Below are positions 1 to 6,404 of a stretch of 12,315 nucleotides of DNA, piece after piece; within the stretch, counting starts at the first letter, position 1; every line of letters starts with the position of its first letter. The stretch lies in the NCBI GenBank assembly GCA_026786065.1, contig JAJAYS010000335.1:1-12315 (forward strand). The letters run 5' to 3'. The translations under genes were made by a program, and so were the position numbers. This DNA is from Polaromonas sp. (GTDB taxonomy: Bacteria; Pseudomonadota; Gammaproteobacteria; Burkholderiales; Burkholderiaceae_C). The notes under the pieces are model-generated. The model saw only the letters and a program-made list of their open reading frames with translations. It ran no database searches and had not been told where the DNA came from.

Positions 1-329
1 GCAGTGCAGAGCTTGGCGGTTCGCTGCAAAGTCGCCGGGCCAGCGCCATAGATACGTTGTACAAGGTGCTGCGCGACTGGTTTCCCGGCGCAGCGCAGCA
101 CGCCAAGCTGGGCGTCAAGGTGCAGGAATGGAAAGGCGCCCGGCCGATGCTGCCTGACGGCCCGCCGGTGATAGGCGCCAGTGGCGTGCCTGGTCTGTGG
201 TTAAACCTGGGGCACGGCTCCAGCGGCTGGGCCTTGAGCTGCGGCAGCGCGCGGGCACTGGCCGATTTGATCGGTGGCCGGCCTGCCGACATCGACATGA
301 CCGGCTTGGGCACCGCACGGCTCGGCTGA
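1..329 (+). CDS. dadA: D-amino-acid dehydrogenase (DadA-like), C-terminal part
   Basis: This is the 3' end of a gene that begins before the window; the reading frame is open from base 3 and stops at TGA 327-329, giving about 108 residues. The family is FAD-dependent and membrane-associated, and oxidatively deaminates D-amino acids (D-alanine to pyruvate and ammonia), feeding electrons to the respiratory chain. The visible piece matches the end of the DAO/DadA fold: a KVQEWKGARPMLPDGPPVIG segment, then LWLNLGHGSSGWALSCGSA, the conserved C-terminal GHG...GW...CGS block that closes over the FAD. The last residues (GGRPADIDMTGLGTARLG) also suit the family end. About three quarters of the protein lies outside the window, so substrate choice cannot be judged; another FAD-dependent DAO-family oxidase is the main alternative. 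Confidence 0.85.
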   Translation, partial: SAELGGSLQSRRASAIDTLYKVLRDWFPGAAQHAKLGVKVQEWKGARPMLPDGPPVIGASGVPGLWLNLGHGSSGWALSCGSARALADLIGGRPADIDMTGLGTARLG

Positions 330-483
330 CGCGCTGGACCGCCATAGGTCCGCACCCGGCCACCGCCGCGTTCGCCCCGGCGTTGCAAGCGATGCCGCGT
401 GTCATCCGATGTCGTCAATTCGGCCATTTCGGCGATGGATCCGGTTTTGACGCGCTCGGTGGCCTGCACAGCGAAGTGCCGAA

Positions 484-492
484 GCTATATTA
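484..492 (+). promoter_or_regulatory. Possible -10 element of a kbp promoter
   Basis: GCTATATTA at 484-492 is an AT-rich island in GC-rich DNA, 55 bases before the kbp start. It resembles a -10 box (TATATT, 486-491) preceded by C, the arrangement favoured by sigma-S. No -35 box is seen at normal distance; the nearest TTGACG (447-452) is too far upstream. Sigma-S control is known for the E. coli homologue ygaU and is only inferred here. Confidence 0.35.
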
Positions 493-546
493 AAAAAAGC
501 GACCGGCAACCCGCCGCCGCGCAATCATTTTTTGATCGGAAACACG

Positions 547-1050
547 ATGGGAATGTTGAGTTTTATCAAGGAAGCCGGCGAGAAGCTTTTCAGTAAAGGC
601 GAAGCCAAAGCCGCGCAGGAGGCCGCCGCAAAAGCGCCGACCCCGGAAAACGTGGCCGCGCTGAGCCAGACCGCCGGCGATGCCATCAAGGCCTATATCA
701 AAAGCATGAATCTGAGCGTCGAGGGGCTGGAGGTCGGCTTCGACGCGCCCACCGGCACCGTGACGGTCAAAGGCGTCGCAGCCGATCAGGCGACCCGCGA
801 GAAAGTGCTGCTCTGCTGCGGCAACGTATCGTCCGTTTCGTCGGTGAACGACCAGATGAGCGTCGCGAAGCAGGAGCCCGAGTCGCAGATGTACGTGGTA
901 GTCAGCGGCGACAACCTGTCAAAAATCAGCAAGCAGTTCTACGGCTCGCCAAACAAATACACCCAGATCTTCGAGGCGAACAAGCCGATGCTGACGCACC
1001 CCGACAAGATCTATCCGGGCCAGGTTCTGCGCATTCCGCCTGACGCCTGA
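547..1050 (+). CDS. kbp: Potassium-binding protein Kbp (BON-LysM, YgaU family)
   Basis: The 167-residue cytoplasmic protein belongs to the Kbp/YgaU family; the E. coli member binds K+ and is linked to osmotic and stationary-phase stress. The N-terminus MGMLSFIKEAGEKLF matches the family signature closely (E. coli MGLFNFVKEAGEKLW). A BON domain covers about residues 40-107 and a LysM domain about 115-164, with the family-typical stretches SGDNLSKISKQFYG and IFEANKPMLTHPDKIYPGQV. There is no signal peptide, as expected. The ATG at 547 is preferred over an in-frame TTG at 532 because it gives the conserved MG...FIKEAGEKL start; a weak GGA ribosome site lies at 538-540. Residues 90-91 are an unusual Cys-Cys pair in the BON domain, where I recall E. 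coli having no cysteine. It stands alone between dadA and nnr, 122 bp before nnr. The family assignment is secure. Confidence 0.93.
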   Translation: MGMLSFIKEAGEKLFSKGEAKAAQEAAAKAPTPENVAALSQTAGDAIKAYIKSMNLSVEGLEVGFDAPTGTVTVKGVAADQATREKVLLCCGNVSSVSSVNDQMSVAKQEPESQMYVVVSGDNLSKISKQFYGSPNKYTQIFEANKPMLTHPDKIYPGQVLRIPPDA

Positions 1051-1065
1051 CGCCTGATGCCTGAT
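1038..1065 (+). repeat. Four tandem 7-bp units (GCCTGAY) across the kbp stop codon
   Basis: Units are GCCTGAC 1038-1044, GCCTGAC 1045-1051, GCCTGAT 1052-1058 and GCCTGAT 1059-1065. The kbp stop TGA (1048-1050) lies inside the second unit. Just downstream, GTCAGG (1073-1078) and CCTGAC (1082-1087) form a 6-bp inverted repeat around ACG that uses the same core sequence. Confidence 0.75.
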
Positions 1066-1172
1066 GCTTCGAGTCAGGACGCCTGACCCCGCACTACTGA
1101 TGTCATGCGCCGGGCTGCAAGCGCGGGCTGGCGAGGCCTCGCACCTGGCGGCCCGCCCGGCACAATACCCAG

Positions 1173-2801
1173 ATGCACCGAATCGGCCCTGACCGCAGCC
1201 ACCGGCTTGACGCCGTGGCTGCCACCCGCGCCATCGAGCAACAGGCAGCCTCCCGCCTGCCAGCGCAGGCCCTGATGCAGCGCGCCGGGCTGGCTGCGGC
1301 AAGACTGACATTGGCTCTGGCACCGCACGCACGCCGGGTCTGGGTGGCCTGCGGGCCGGGGAACAACGGCGGCGATGGCTTTGAAGCGGCGCTGCAATTG
1401 CATCTGCGCGGGGTTCCAGTGAGAGTCAGCTGGACCGGACCGCCTCTGGGCAAGCCGCACAGCCGGGACGCGGCCGCCGCCCGTGCGCGTGCCCTCGCGG
1501 CCGGCGTGGCGGTGTCGAACGCCGCCCCCGGCGATTTCGATTTTTGTATCGATGCCCTGCTCGGTCTGGGGTCCGCATTCAACGCCGAGCGCGACGGCCA
1601 GCAGCAGATCGCCGAATGGTTGCATGCCATGCAAAACAGCAGCGCTCCGTGCTTGGCGCTGGACCTGCCCAGCGGCTTGGATGCCGACACCGGCGTGAGC
1701 AGCGCCACCATCGATCCGCCAGTCGCTATCATTTCAGGAGCTGAATACGCCCGAAAAATAGGGTCAAAACGGCTTTTTTGCTTAAGTTTTTTGACCTTGA
1801 AGCCGGGTTTGTTCACCGCCGACGGGCGCGACCGGGCGGGTGAAGTCTGGTTCGACGACCTTGGCCTGGAAAGTCTGTTGCAGCCCGCCCTGCCGTCCGG
1901 CGAAATCCAGGCGCCGGCAGGTTTTGGTGCGCCGCCCCCCGCCGCCTGGCTAATCGGCCGCGACCGCGCCGCACCCGCCGCACGCAGCCAGGCCGCGCAC
2001 CGCAGCCACAAAGGCAGCTTCGGCGATGTGGCCATCGTCGGTGGCGAATCCGACCTGAAGCGCGTCAGCCACATGACCGGGGCCGCGCTGCTGGCTGGCC
2101 GCGCCGCGCTGCACGCCGGGGCCGGCCGGGTCTTCGTTGCGCTGCTCGGGCCGCCAACGCTGACAGTCGATCCGGTTCAGCCGGAGCTGATGTTCCGCAG
2201 CCCGGCCGCGCTCGATTTCAGCCAGCTCAGCGTAGCTTGCGGTTGTGGTGGCGGCGCGGCCATCCGGGCCGAGCTGCCGCGCCTGCTGTCCACTGCAAGG
2301 CAGTTGGTGGTCGATGCCGACGCGCTCAATGCCATCGCTTTCGACAGCCAGTTGCAGAGCCTGCTGAGGTCGCGCAGCAAGCGCCGGGCGCCGACGGTGC
2401 TGACCCCGCATCCGCTGGAGGCGGCCCGCTTGCTCGGCACCACTGCGGCGGCCGTGCAGTCCGACCGCCTCGCTGCCGCCGCACAGCTGGCCGGACAATT
2501 CAGTTGCGTGGTGATGTTGAAGGGCTCTGGCACCGTGGTAGCAGCGCCGGGCGAGATCAGCGCCATCAATCCCACCGGCAACGCCTTGCTGGCGACGGCG
2601 GGAACCGGCGACGTGCTGGCTGGCATGCTGACGGCCCGCCTGGCCGCCCAGCCAGCGGATTCACGCGCCGCGTTCCCCGTGGCCTGCAGCACGGTGTTCG
2701 AGCACGGCTTGCTGGCCGATCGCTGGCTGCAGCAGCGGCCAGGTGAGCCTCTGACTGCGTCGGCCCTGGCCTTGGGGGCCTTGCGCGATTTGGGGGAGTG
2801 A
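1173..2801 (+). CDS. nnr: Bifunctional NAD(P)H-hydrate epimerase / ADP-dependent NAD(P)H-hydrate dehydratase
   Basis: This 542-residue two-domain repair enzyme restores NADH and NADPH damaged by hydration. The N-terminal YjeF_N epimerase domain (about residues 10-235) interconverts R- and S-NAD(P)HX; its signatures are GPGNNGGDGF (61-70), DALLGLG (127-133) and LDLPSGLDADTG (163-174). The C-terminal ribokinase-like dehydratase (about 275-542) uses ADP; signatures are GSFGDVAIVGG (281-291), VDADALNAI (380-388), TPHPLEAARLLG (411-422), MLKGSGTVV (448-456) and NPTGN...AGTGDVLAG (466-484). Every expected block is present, so the protein looks active. One oddity is an AT-rich in-frame insertion at about residues 184-203 (separate entry) between the SGLDADTG and LTLKPGLFTADGRD blocks, where the E. 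coli protein has a shorter linker. No ribosome site precedes ATG 1173. It converges with yggT and stops 268 bp from that gene's end. Confidence 0.95.
   Translation: MHRIGPDRSHRLDAVAATRAIEQQAASRLPAQALMQRAGLAAARLTLALAPHARRVWVACGPGNNGGDGFEAALQLHLRGVPVRVSWTGPPLGKPHSRDAAAARARALAAGVAVSNAAPGDFDFCIDALLGLGSAFNAERDGQQQIAEWLHAMQNSSAPCLALDLPSGLDADTGVSSATIDPPVAIISGAEYARKIGSKRLFCLSFLTLKPGLFTADGRDRAGEVWFDDLGLESLLQPALPSGEIQAPAGFGAPPPAAWLIGRDRAAPAARSQAAHRSHKGSFGDVAIVGGESDLKRVSHMTGAALLAGRAALHAGAGRVFVALLGPPTLTVDPVQPELMFRSPAALDFSQLSVACGCGGGAAIRAELPRLLSTARQLVVDADALNAIAFDSQLQSLLRSRSKRRAPTVLTPHPLEAARLLGTTAAAVQSDRLAAAAQLAGQFSCVVMLKGSGTVVAAPGEISAINPTGNALLATAGTGDVLAGMLTARLAAQPADSRAAFPVACSTVFEHGLLADRWLQQRPGEPLTASALALGALRDLGE
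1722..1797. repeat. AT-rich repeat-like block inserted in frame within nnr
   Basis: Base composition changes sharply here from GC-rich coding DNA to stretches such as CCCGAAAAATAGGGTCAAAA and CTTAAGTTTTTTGACC. It holds an inverted repeat, GGTCAAAA (1762-1769) with TTTTGACC (1789-1796), around a 19-base spacer. The frame stays open and encodes VAIISGAEYARKIGSKRLF, which has no counterpart in the E. coli YjeF linker as I recall it; about 16 residues are extra. The CGCTATCATTTCAGGAGCTG opening resembles dispersed repeats I remember from Comamonadaceae genomes. Mobile or repetitive origin is inference. Confidence 0.55.
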
Positions 2802-2847
2802 GGCCGCGCTGGGTGAGTCCTGGCGGATGGGCGCCGTCAGAATCGGC

Positions 2848-2877
2848 GGGTTATCCTGGGTTACCCCGAGTTATCCC
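2848..2877. repeat. Three tandem 10-bp units of GGGTTATCCY type
   Basis: Units are GGGTTATCCT (2848-2857), GGGTTACCCC (2858-2867) and GAGTTATCCC (2868-2877), in exact 10-bp register. They lie between the convergent genes nnr and yggT, 46 bp after the nnr stop. No gene is seen between 2802 and 3069, only this array, a REP-like hairpin and no T-rich terminator. Confidence 0.6.
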
Positions 2878-2944
2878 GCGCTCTTCGGGCCTGCCCCGGA
2901 CCGCGATCCGGCGATGCGTGCGCCAGCAACGTAGGCCGCCGTGG

Positions 2945-2966
2945 ATTCCGGCCAGGAGGCCGGGAT
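2945..2966. repeat. REP-like hairpin between nnr and yggT
   Basis: ATTCCGGCC (2945-2953) and GGCCGGGAT (2958-2966) form a 9-bp stem with one G-T pair and a four-base AGGA loop. Flanking GTGG and GACAGCC resemble the common proteobacterial short palindromes that end in GGGATGACAG. There is no T-tract, so it is not a typical terminator, though it could stabilise the ends of the two converging transcripts. Confidence 0.5.
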
Positions 2967-3069
2967 GACAGCCAAAGGAACTGGCAAGAAGTCCAACCCC
3001 GCTGGCTCCCCTTGTCCAGCGCTTGAGTCAAAGTGACCCTGCGCCGCATGGAAGCTGTCCAGCGTTTCA

Positions 3070-3633
3070 CTAAACCAGCACCATCAGGCCGATCTGCAGC
3101 ACCAGAAGCAGTACCAGCGCAGACAAATCGACACCGCCGATCGTGGGGATCACCCGGCGAAACGGCGCGAGAAGCGGTTCGGTCAGGCGACCCAAAACCG
3201 CATAGACCGGCGAGCCAGGCTGAACCCACGACACAATTGCAAACCCTAGCACTACGATAAACGCGGTTTGCAGGGCCACCCGCAGCAGCATCTTGGCGGC
3301 GAAAACCAGCCAGCCCAGCACCACCGACACTCCGATGCCCGCCGCCGACTCGCCAAGCAAGGCGCCGAACAGCACGGCCCACACCAGACCGTAGATCAGT
3401 GCCAACAGCAAGGCACCGGTCAAGCTGGCCCAATCCACACGCGACTGCAGCAAGACGCGGGGCAACACACGACGCAGCGGCTTGACCAGCCAGTCGCTCA
3501 GCGCCATCACAAAGCGCCCCGGCTGCCCATGCATGTTGATGCGCAAGCCGTTCATCCACGCCCGCAGCAAGGCCGCCGCAATAAGCAGAAAAAACAAGGT
3601 TTCGAGCAGAAAGGAGAGGATTCGAATCAACAT
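3070..3633 (-). CDS. yggT: YggT family integral membrane protein
   Basis: This 187-residue inner-membrane protein has about four hydrophobic segments (roughly residues 3-25, 70-94, 99-135 and 168-187). It carries the two YGGT repeats of the family: LSDWLVKPLRRVLP (45-58) and LTEPLLAPFRRVIP (150-163), the latter followed by GGVDLSALVLLLVLQIG. The family, related to plastid Ycf19/CCB proteins, has been linked to membrane biogenesis and osmotic tolerance, but no biochemical role is established. The ATG at 3633 is chosen because it opens directly on the first membrane segment; an in-frame TTG 39 bases upstream (3672) would add a poor leader. It follows rnr by 48 bp on the same strand, so co-transcription is likely. 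In many bacteria yggT sits next to proC; that is not so here. Confidence 0.9.
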   Translation of the reverse strand: MLIRILSFLLETLFFLLIAAALLRAWMNGLRINMHGQPGRFVMALSDWLVKPLRRVLPRVLLQSRVDWASLTGALLLALIYGLVWAVLFGALLGESAAGIGVSVVLGWLVFAAKMLLRVALQTAFIVVLGFAIVSWVQPGSPVYAVLGRLTEPLLAPFRRVIPTIGGVDLSALVLLLVLQIGLMVLV

Positions 3634-3681
3634 GGGGTCCGGAACCGATTTAAAGAAGCCGGGGGCGGGCAAACAGGCTGG

Positions 3682-6177
3682 CTAACGCCGCGGCTTTTTG
3701 CCCTGTTTGCGACCCGAGCCACCCGCGCCCGATGCTTTTTTGGCGGCCGATTTCATGACCTGTACCGGAGACGGAAGCAGACCGCGCGCGGCCCCTTCGC
3801 CGCGCTGGGCACGACTGCCGCTGCGCTTGCCGACCCGGTCCGTTCGCGATTGCGGCGCAAGCTCATCCGGGCTGCCCGATGGCCCGGTCAAAGCCGAATG
3901 ACCGATCGGAGCGCCAGTGCGCGCACCGCGTTTGCGCGCGTTGTGCGAATCCGCCCCGCCGCCACCGGCCTCGTCGGTCTGCAGGCCGGCCTTGTCTTTC
4001 AAGGCCCGTGCGAGAAGTCCCTCGCCCTCGTGGACCAGACGAAAATCGATTTTTCTGCCATCAAGATCAACCCGGCTGACCTGTACGCGCACGCGGGTGC
4101 CGATCGCATAGCGGATGCCGGTACGCTCACCGCGCAACTCCTGCCGCGCTTCATCGAAACGGAAATACTCACCGCCGAGTTCGGTGATGTGAACCAGCCC
4201 TTCGACGTACATCGCATCGAGCGTCACAAAAATGCCAAAGCCGGTCGCCGCCGTGACGACGCCGCCAAACTCTTCACCCAGATGCTCGCGCATGTACTTG
4301 CACTTGAGCCACGCCTCGACATCGCGGCTGGCCTCGTCGGCCCGGCGTTCGTTGGCACTGCAGTGCAAGCCAGCGGCCTGCCAGGCGAGCTGGTCGGCGC
4401 TGGCTTTTTTCGGTTTTTGCTCCGGGTCCTTGACCCGCGCGGCGAGCCGTTTGGACAGCTTTTCCTCGGCTTCGCCCGGCGTCGGCAAAGTCGGCAACTG
4501 GTACTTGCCTTTGTTCAGCACCGCCTTGATGACGCGGTGAACCAGTAAATCCGGGTAGCGGCGAATCGGGCTGGTGAAGTGGCTGTAAGCCTCATAGGCC
4601 AGGCCGAAATGGCCGCTGTTCATCGGCGTGTAAATGGCCTGCTGCATCGAGCGCAGCAGCATCGAGTGAATTTGCTGCGCATCGGGACGGTCTTTGGTGG
4701 CCAGCGCGATTTGCTGAAACTCGCCTGGCGTCGGGTCGTCGCTGATCGACATGCCCAAGCCGGCTGCCTTCAGGTAGTTGCGCAGCATGTCCTTTTTCTC
4801 GGGCGTCGGACCTTCATGCACCCGGAACAGGCCGACATGTTTACTCTGCGAAATGAAGTCGGCCGAACAGACGTTGGCAGCGAGCATCGCCTCCTCGATC
4901 AGCCGGTGTGCCACGTTGCGCGTGCGCGGCACGATCTTCTCGATGCGTCCAGCCTCGTCGCACACGATCTGCGTTTCAGTGGTTTCAAAATCGACCGCGC
5001 CGCGCACACCGCGTTCTTTGAGCAGCGCCTGATAGACGTCATGCAGGTCGAGCAGATGCGGTACCAGGGTCTTGCGCTGGGCTGCCTCAAGCCCACGGGT
5101 ATTGGCCAGGATGGCCGCGACCTCGGTGTAGGTGAATCGCGCCTGGCTGAGCATGACAGCCGGATAAAACTGGTACGCATGCACCTCGCCTTGGGCATTG
5201 ACGAGCATGTCGCACACCATGCAAAGACGCTCGACCTTCGGGTTCAACGAACACAGGCCGTTTGACAGCTTCTCGGGCAACATCGGAATGACCCGACGCG
5301 GAAAGTACACGCTGGTCGCGCGGTCGTAGGCGTCGATGTCGATGGCGCTGCCGTTCTCGACGTAATGGCTGACATCGGCAATCGCAACCAGGAGGCGCCA
5401 ACCCTTGCCGCGCCCCACTTTGGCCGGCTCGCAATACACCGCATCATCAAAGTCGCGGGCGTCCTCGCCGTCTATGGTGACCAGCGCGATGTCGGTCAGA
5501 TCGACGCGGCGTTTTTTGTCGTCCGGGCGAACTGCGTCGGGCAAGGTGCGCGCCAGCGCCAGCGCGCCGTCACTGAACTCGTGCGGCACGCCATACTTGC
5601 GCACCGCGATTTCGATTTCCATGCCGGGGTCGTCGATCTCGCCGAGCACCTCCTGCACCCGCCCTACCGGCTGGCCGAAGAGCGCTGGCGGCTCGGTCAA
5701 TTGCACCACCACGACCTGCCCGGTTTTGGCTGTCCCGGTAGCGCCCTTCGGAATCAACACATCCTGGCCGTAGCGTTTGTCTTCGGGCGCCACGAGCAGC
5801 ACGCCGCCTTCTTGCAACAGCCGGCCGATGATCGGATTCGACGAGCGCTCCAGAATTTCGGTGACACGGCCTTCGGGCCGATTCTTGCGGTCGTGCCGGA
5901 CGATGCGCGCCTTGACCCGGTCCTTGTGCAAAACCGCCCGCATCTCGTTGGGAGGAAGGTAGATGTCCGGCTCGCCGTCGTCACGCTGGACAAAACCGTG
6001 GCCATCGCGATGGCCCGATACGGTGCCCTCAAATTCGGCGAGCAGGCCGGTCGAGGTACCGGCGTTGGGGGAAACTGTTTTGATAGAAATCTCTTTGTCT
6101 GGGTGGTTGGCCGGGCATCGAATTGCGGCGGAAATCGCGGCATCGAGGCTCAAAAACACAGAGTTGCGGGCCAGCAA
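3682..6177 (-). CDS. rnr: Ribonuclease R (RNB-family 3'-5' exoribonuclease)
   Basis: RNase R degrades structured RNA from the 3' end and takes part in mRNA, rRNA and tmRNA-linked decay. Numbered from TTG 6177 (831 residues), there is a first cold-shock domain (about 50-90, with GTVSGHRDGHGFV and DIYLPPNEMRAVLHKDRV), a second (about 110-180), the RNB catalytic domain (about 225-590) with DGEDARDFDDAVYCE at 236-250 carrying the metal-binding aspartates, an S1 domain (about 623-704), and a 127-residue Gly/Lys/Arg-rich tail ending GRKQGKKPRR. The N-terminal helix-turn-helix of E. coli RNase R is not recognisable. The start is uncertain: the open frame runs back through tRNA-Leu, which is on the other strand, and no in-frame ATG lies between the tRNA and the first cold-shock domain. 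TTG 6177 has GAAGG four bases upstream; GTG 6198, GTG 6159 and TTG 6153 lack such a site. It is probably co-transcribed with yggT. Confidence 0.9.
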   Translation of the reverse strand: MLARNSVFLSLDAAISAAIRCPANHPDKEISIKTVSPNAGTSTGLLAEFEGTVSGHRDGHGFVQRDDGEPDIYLPPNEMRAVLHKDRVKARIVRHDRKNRPEGRVTEILERSSNPIIGRLLQEGGVLLVAPEDKRYGQDVLIPKGATGTAKTGQVVVVQLTEPPALFGQPVGRVQEVLGEIDDPGMEIEIAVRKYGVPHEFSDGALALARTLPDAVRPDDKKRRVDLTDIALVTIDGEDARDFDDAVYCEPAKVGRGKGWRLLVAIADVSHYVENGSAIDIDAYDRATSVYFPRRVIPMLPEKLSNGLCSLNPKVERLCMVCDMLVNAQGEVHAYQFYPAVMLSQARFTYTEVAAILANTRGLEAAQRKTLVPHLLDLHDVYQALLKERGVRGAVDFETTETQIVCDEAGRIEKIVPRTRNVAHRLIEEAMLAANVCSADFISQSKHVGLFRVHEGPTPEKKDMLRNYLKAAGLGMSISDDPTPGEFQQIALATKDRPDAQQIHSMLLRSMQQAIYTPMNSGHFGLAYEAYSHFTSPIRRYPDLLVHRVIKAVLNKGKYQLPTLPTPGEAEEKLSKRLAARVKDPEQKPKKASADQLAWQAAGLHCSANERRADEASRDVEAWLKCKYMREHLGEEFGGVVTAATGFGIFVTLDAMYVEGLVHITELGGEYFRFDEARQELRGERTGIRYAIGTRVRVQVSRVDLDGRKIDFRLVHEGEGLLARALKDKAGLQTDEAGGGGADSHNARKRGARTGAPIGHSALTGPSGSPDELAPQSRTDRVGKRSGSRAQRGEGAARGLLPSPVQVMKSAAKKASGAGGSGRKQGKKPRR

Positions 6178-6190
6178 GTCGCCTTCGCAA

Positions 6191-6199
6191 TGGTACACT
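6191..6199 (+). promoter_or_regulatory. Extended -10 promoter of tRNA-Leu
   Basis: TGGTACACT combines the TGn extension with a good -10 hexamer (TACACT, 6194-6199). Transcription would start near 6206, right at the tRNA 5' end (6209). The GC-rich discriminator GCGCGCTG fits promoters under stringent control. No good -35 is seen. The site lies within the divergent rnr upstream region. Confidence 0.6.
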
Positions 6200-6208
6200 G
6201 CGCGCTGT

Positions 6209-6293
6209 GCCCGGGTGGCGGAATTGGTAGACGCGCACGGTTCAGGTCCGTGTATCGCAAGATGTGGAGATTCGAGTTCTCTCCCGGGCACCA
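6209..6293 (+). tRNA. tRNA-Leu (anticodon CAG)
   Basis: The 85-nt gene has encoded CCA (6291-6293). The acceptor stem pairs GCCCGGG (6209-6215) with CCCGGGC (6283-6289), and the discriminator is A6290. The anticodon arm is CACGG-TTCAGGT-CCGTG (6236-6252) with CAG at 6243-6245, reading CUG, a major leucine codon in GC-rich genomes. The long variable arm of class II tRNAs follows, then the T arm with loop TTCGAGT. Its own promoter and terminator flank it. Confidence 0.97.
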
Positions 6294-6320
6294 CGCAAAA
6301 AATCCTGATCAAACCCTTTT

Positions 6321-6357
6321 AAAAAAACAAGTCACCGCAAGGTGACTTTTTTGCTTT
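6321..6357. terminator. Bidirectional intrinsic terminator between tRNA-Leu and rimO
   Basis: AAGTCACC (6329-6336) and GGTGACTT (6341-6348) form a perfect 8-bp stem with a stable GCAA tetraloop. T-rich sequence follows on the plus strand (TTTTTTGCTTTTT) and a run of seven A (6321-6327) lies on the other side, so it can end tRNA-Leu on the plus strand and rimO transcripts on the minus strand. Confidence 0.9.
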
Positions 6358-6404
6358 TTGCACCAAATTAGGGTGGTGTCGCAATGCTGTTCGTGTAAGA
6401 CACA

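Noticed and set aside
336..351. GGACC-GCCATA-GGTCC inverted repeat after dadA as a terminator
   Set aside because: Only a 5-bp stem with no T-tract.
1103..2074. Minus-strand open frame of 323 codons opposite nnr
   Set aside because: Antisense shadow; nnr has all epimerase and dehydratase motifs.
2848..2877. DnaA boxes (TTATCC cores)
   Set aside because: The cores lack the CACA extension and there are no origin-linked genes nearby.
2861..3559. Minus-strand open frame of 232 codons overlapping yggT and the intergenic spacer
   Set aside because: It is yggT read in another frame plus repeat sequence; the YGGT motifs are in the other frame.
3268..4548. Plus-strand open frame of 426 codons opposite yggT and rnr
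   Set aside because: It crosses two well-supported minus-strand genes and shows no domain; shadow of high-GC codon use.
6178..6312. Extension of rnr to an upstream start at 6312
   Set aside because: Such a protein would be encoded across the whole tRNA-Leu gene and lacks family-like sequence there.
5365..6345. Plus-strand open frame of 326 codons opposite the rnr 5' half and over tRNA-Leu
   Set aside because: It runs through a tRNA and its terminator and has no family-like sequence.
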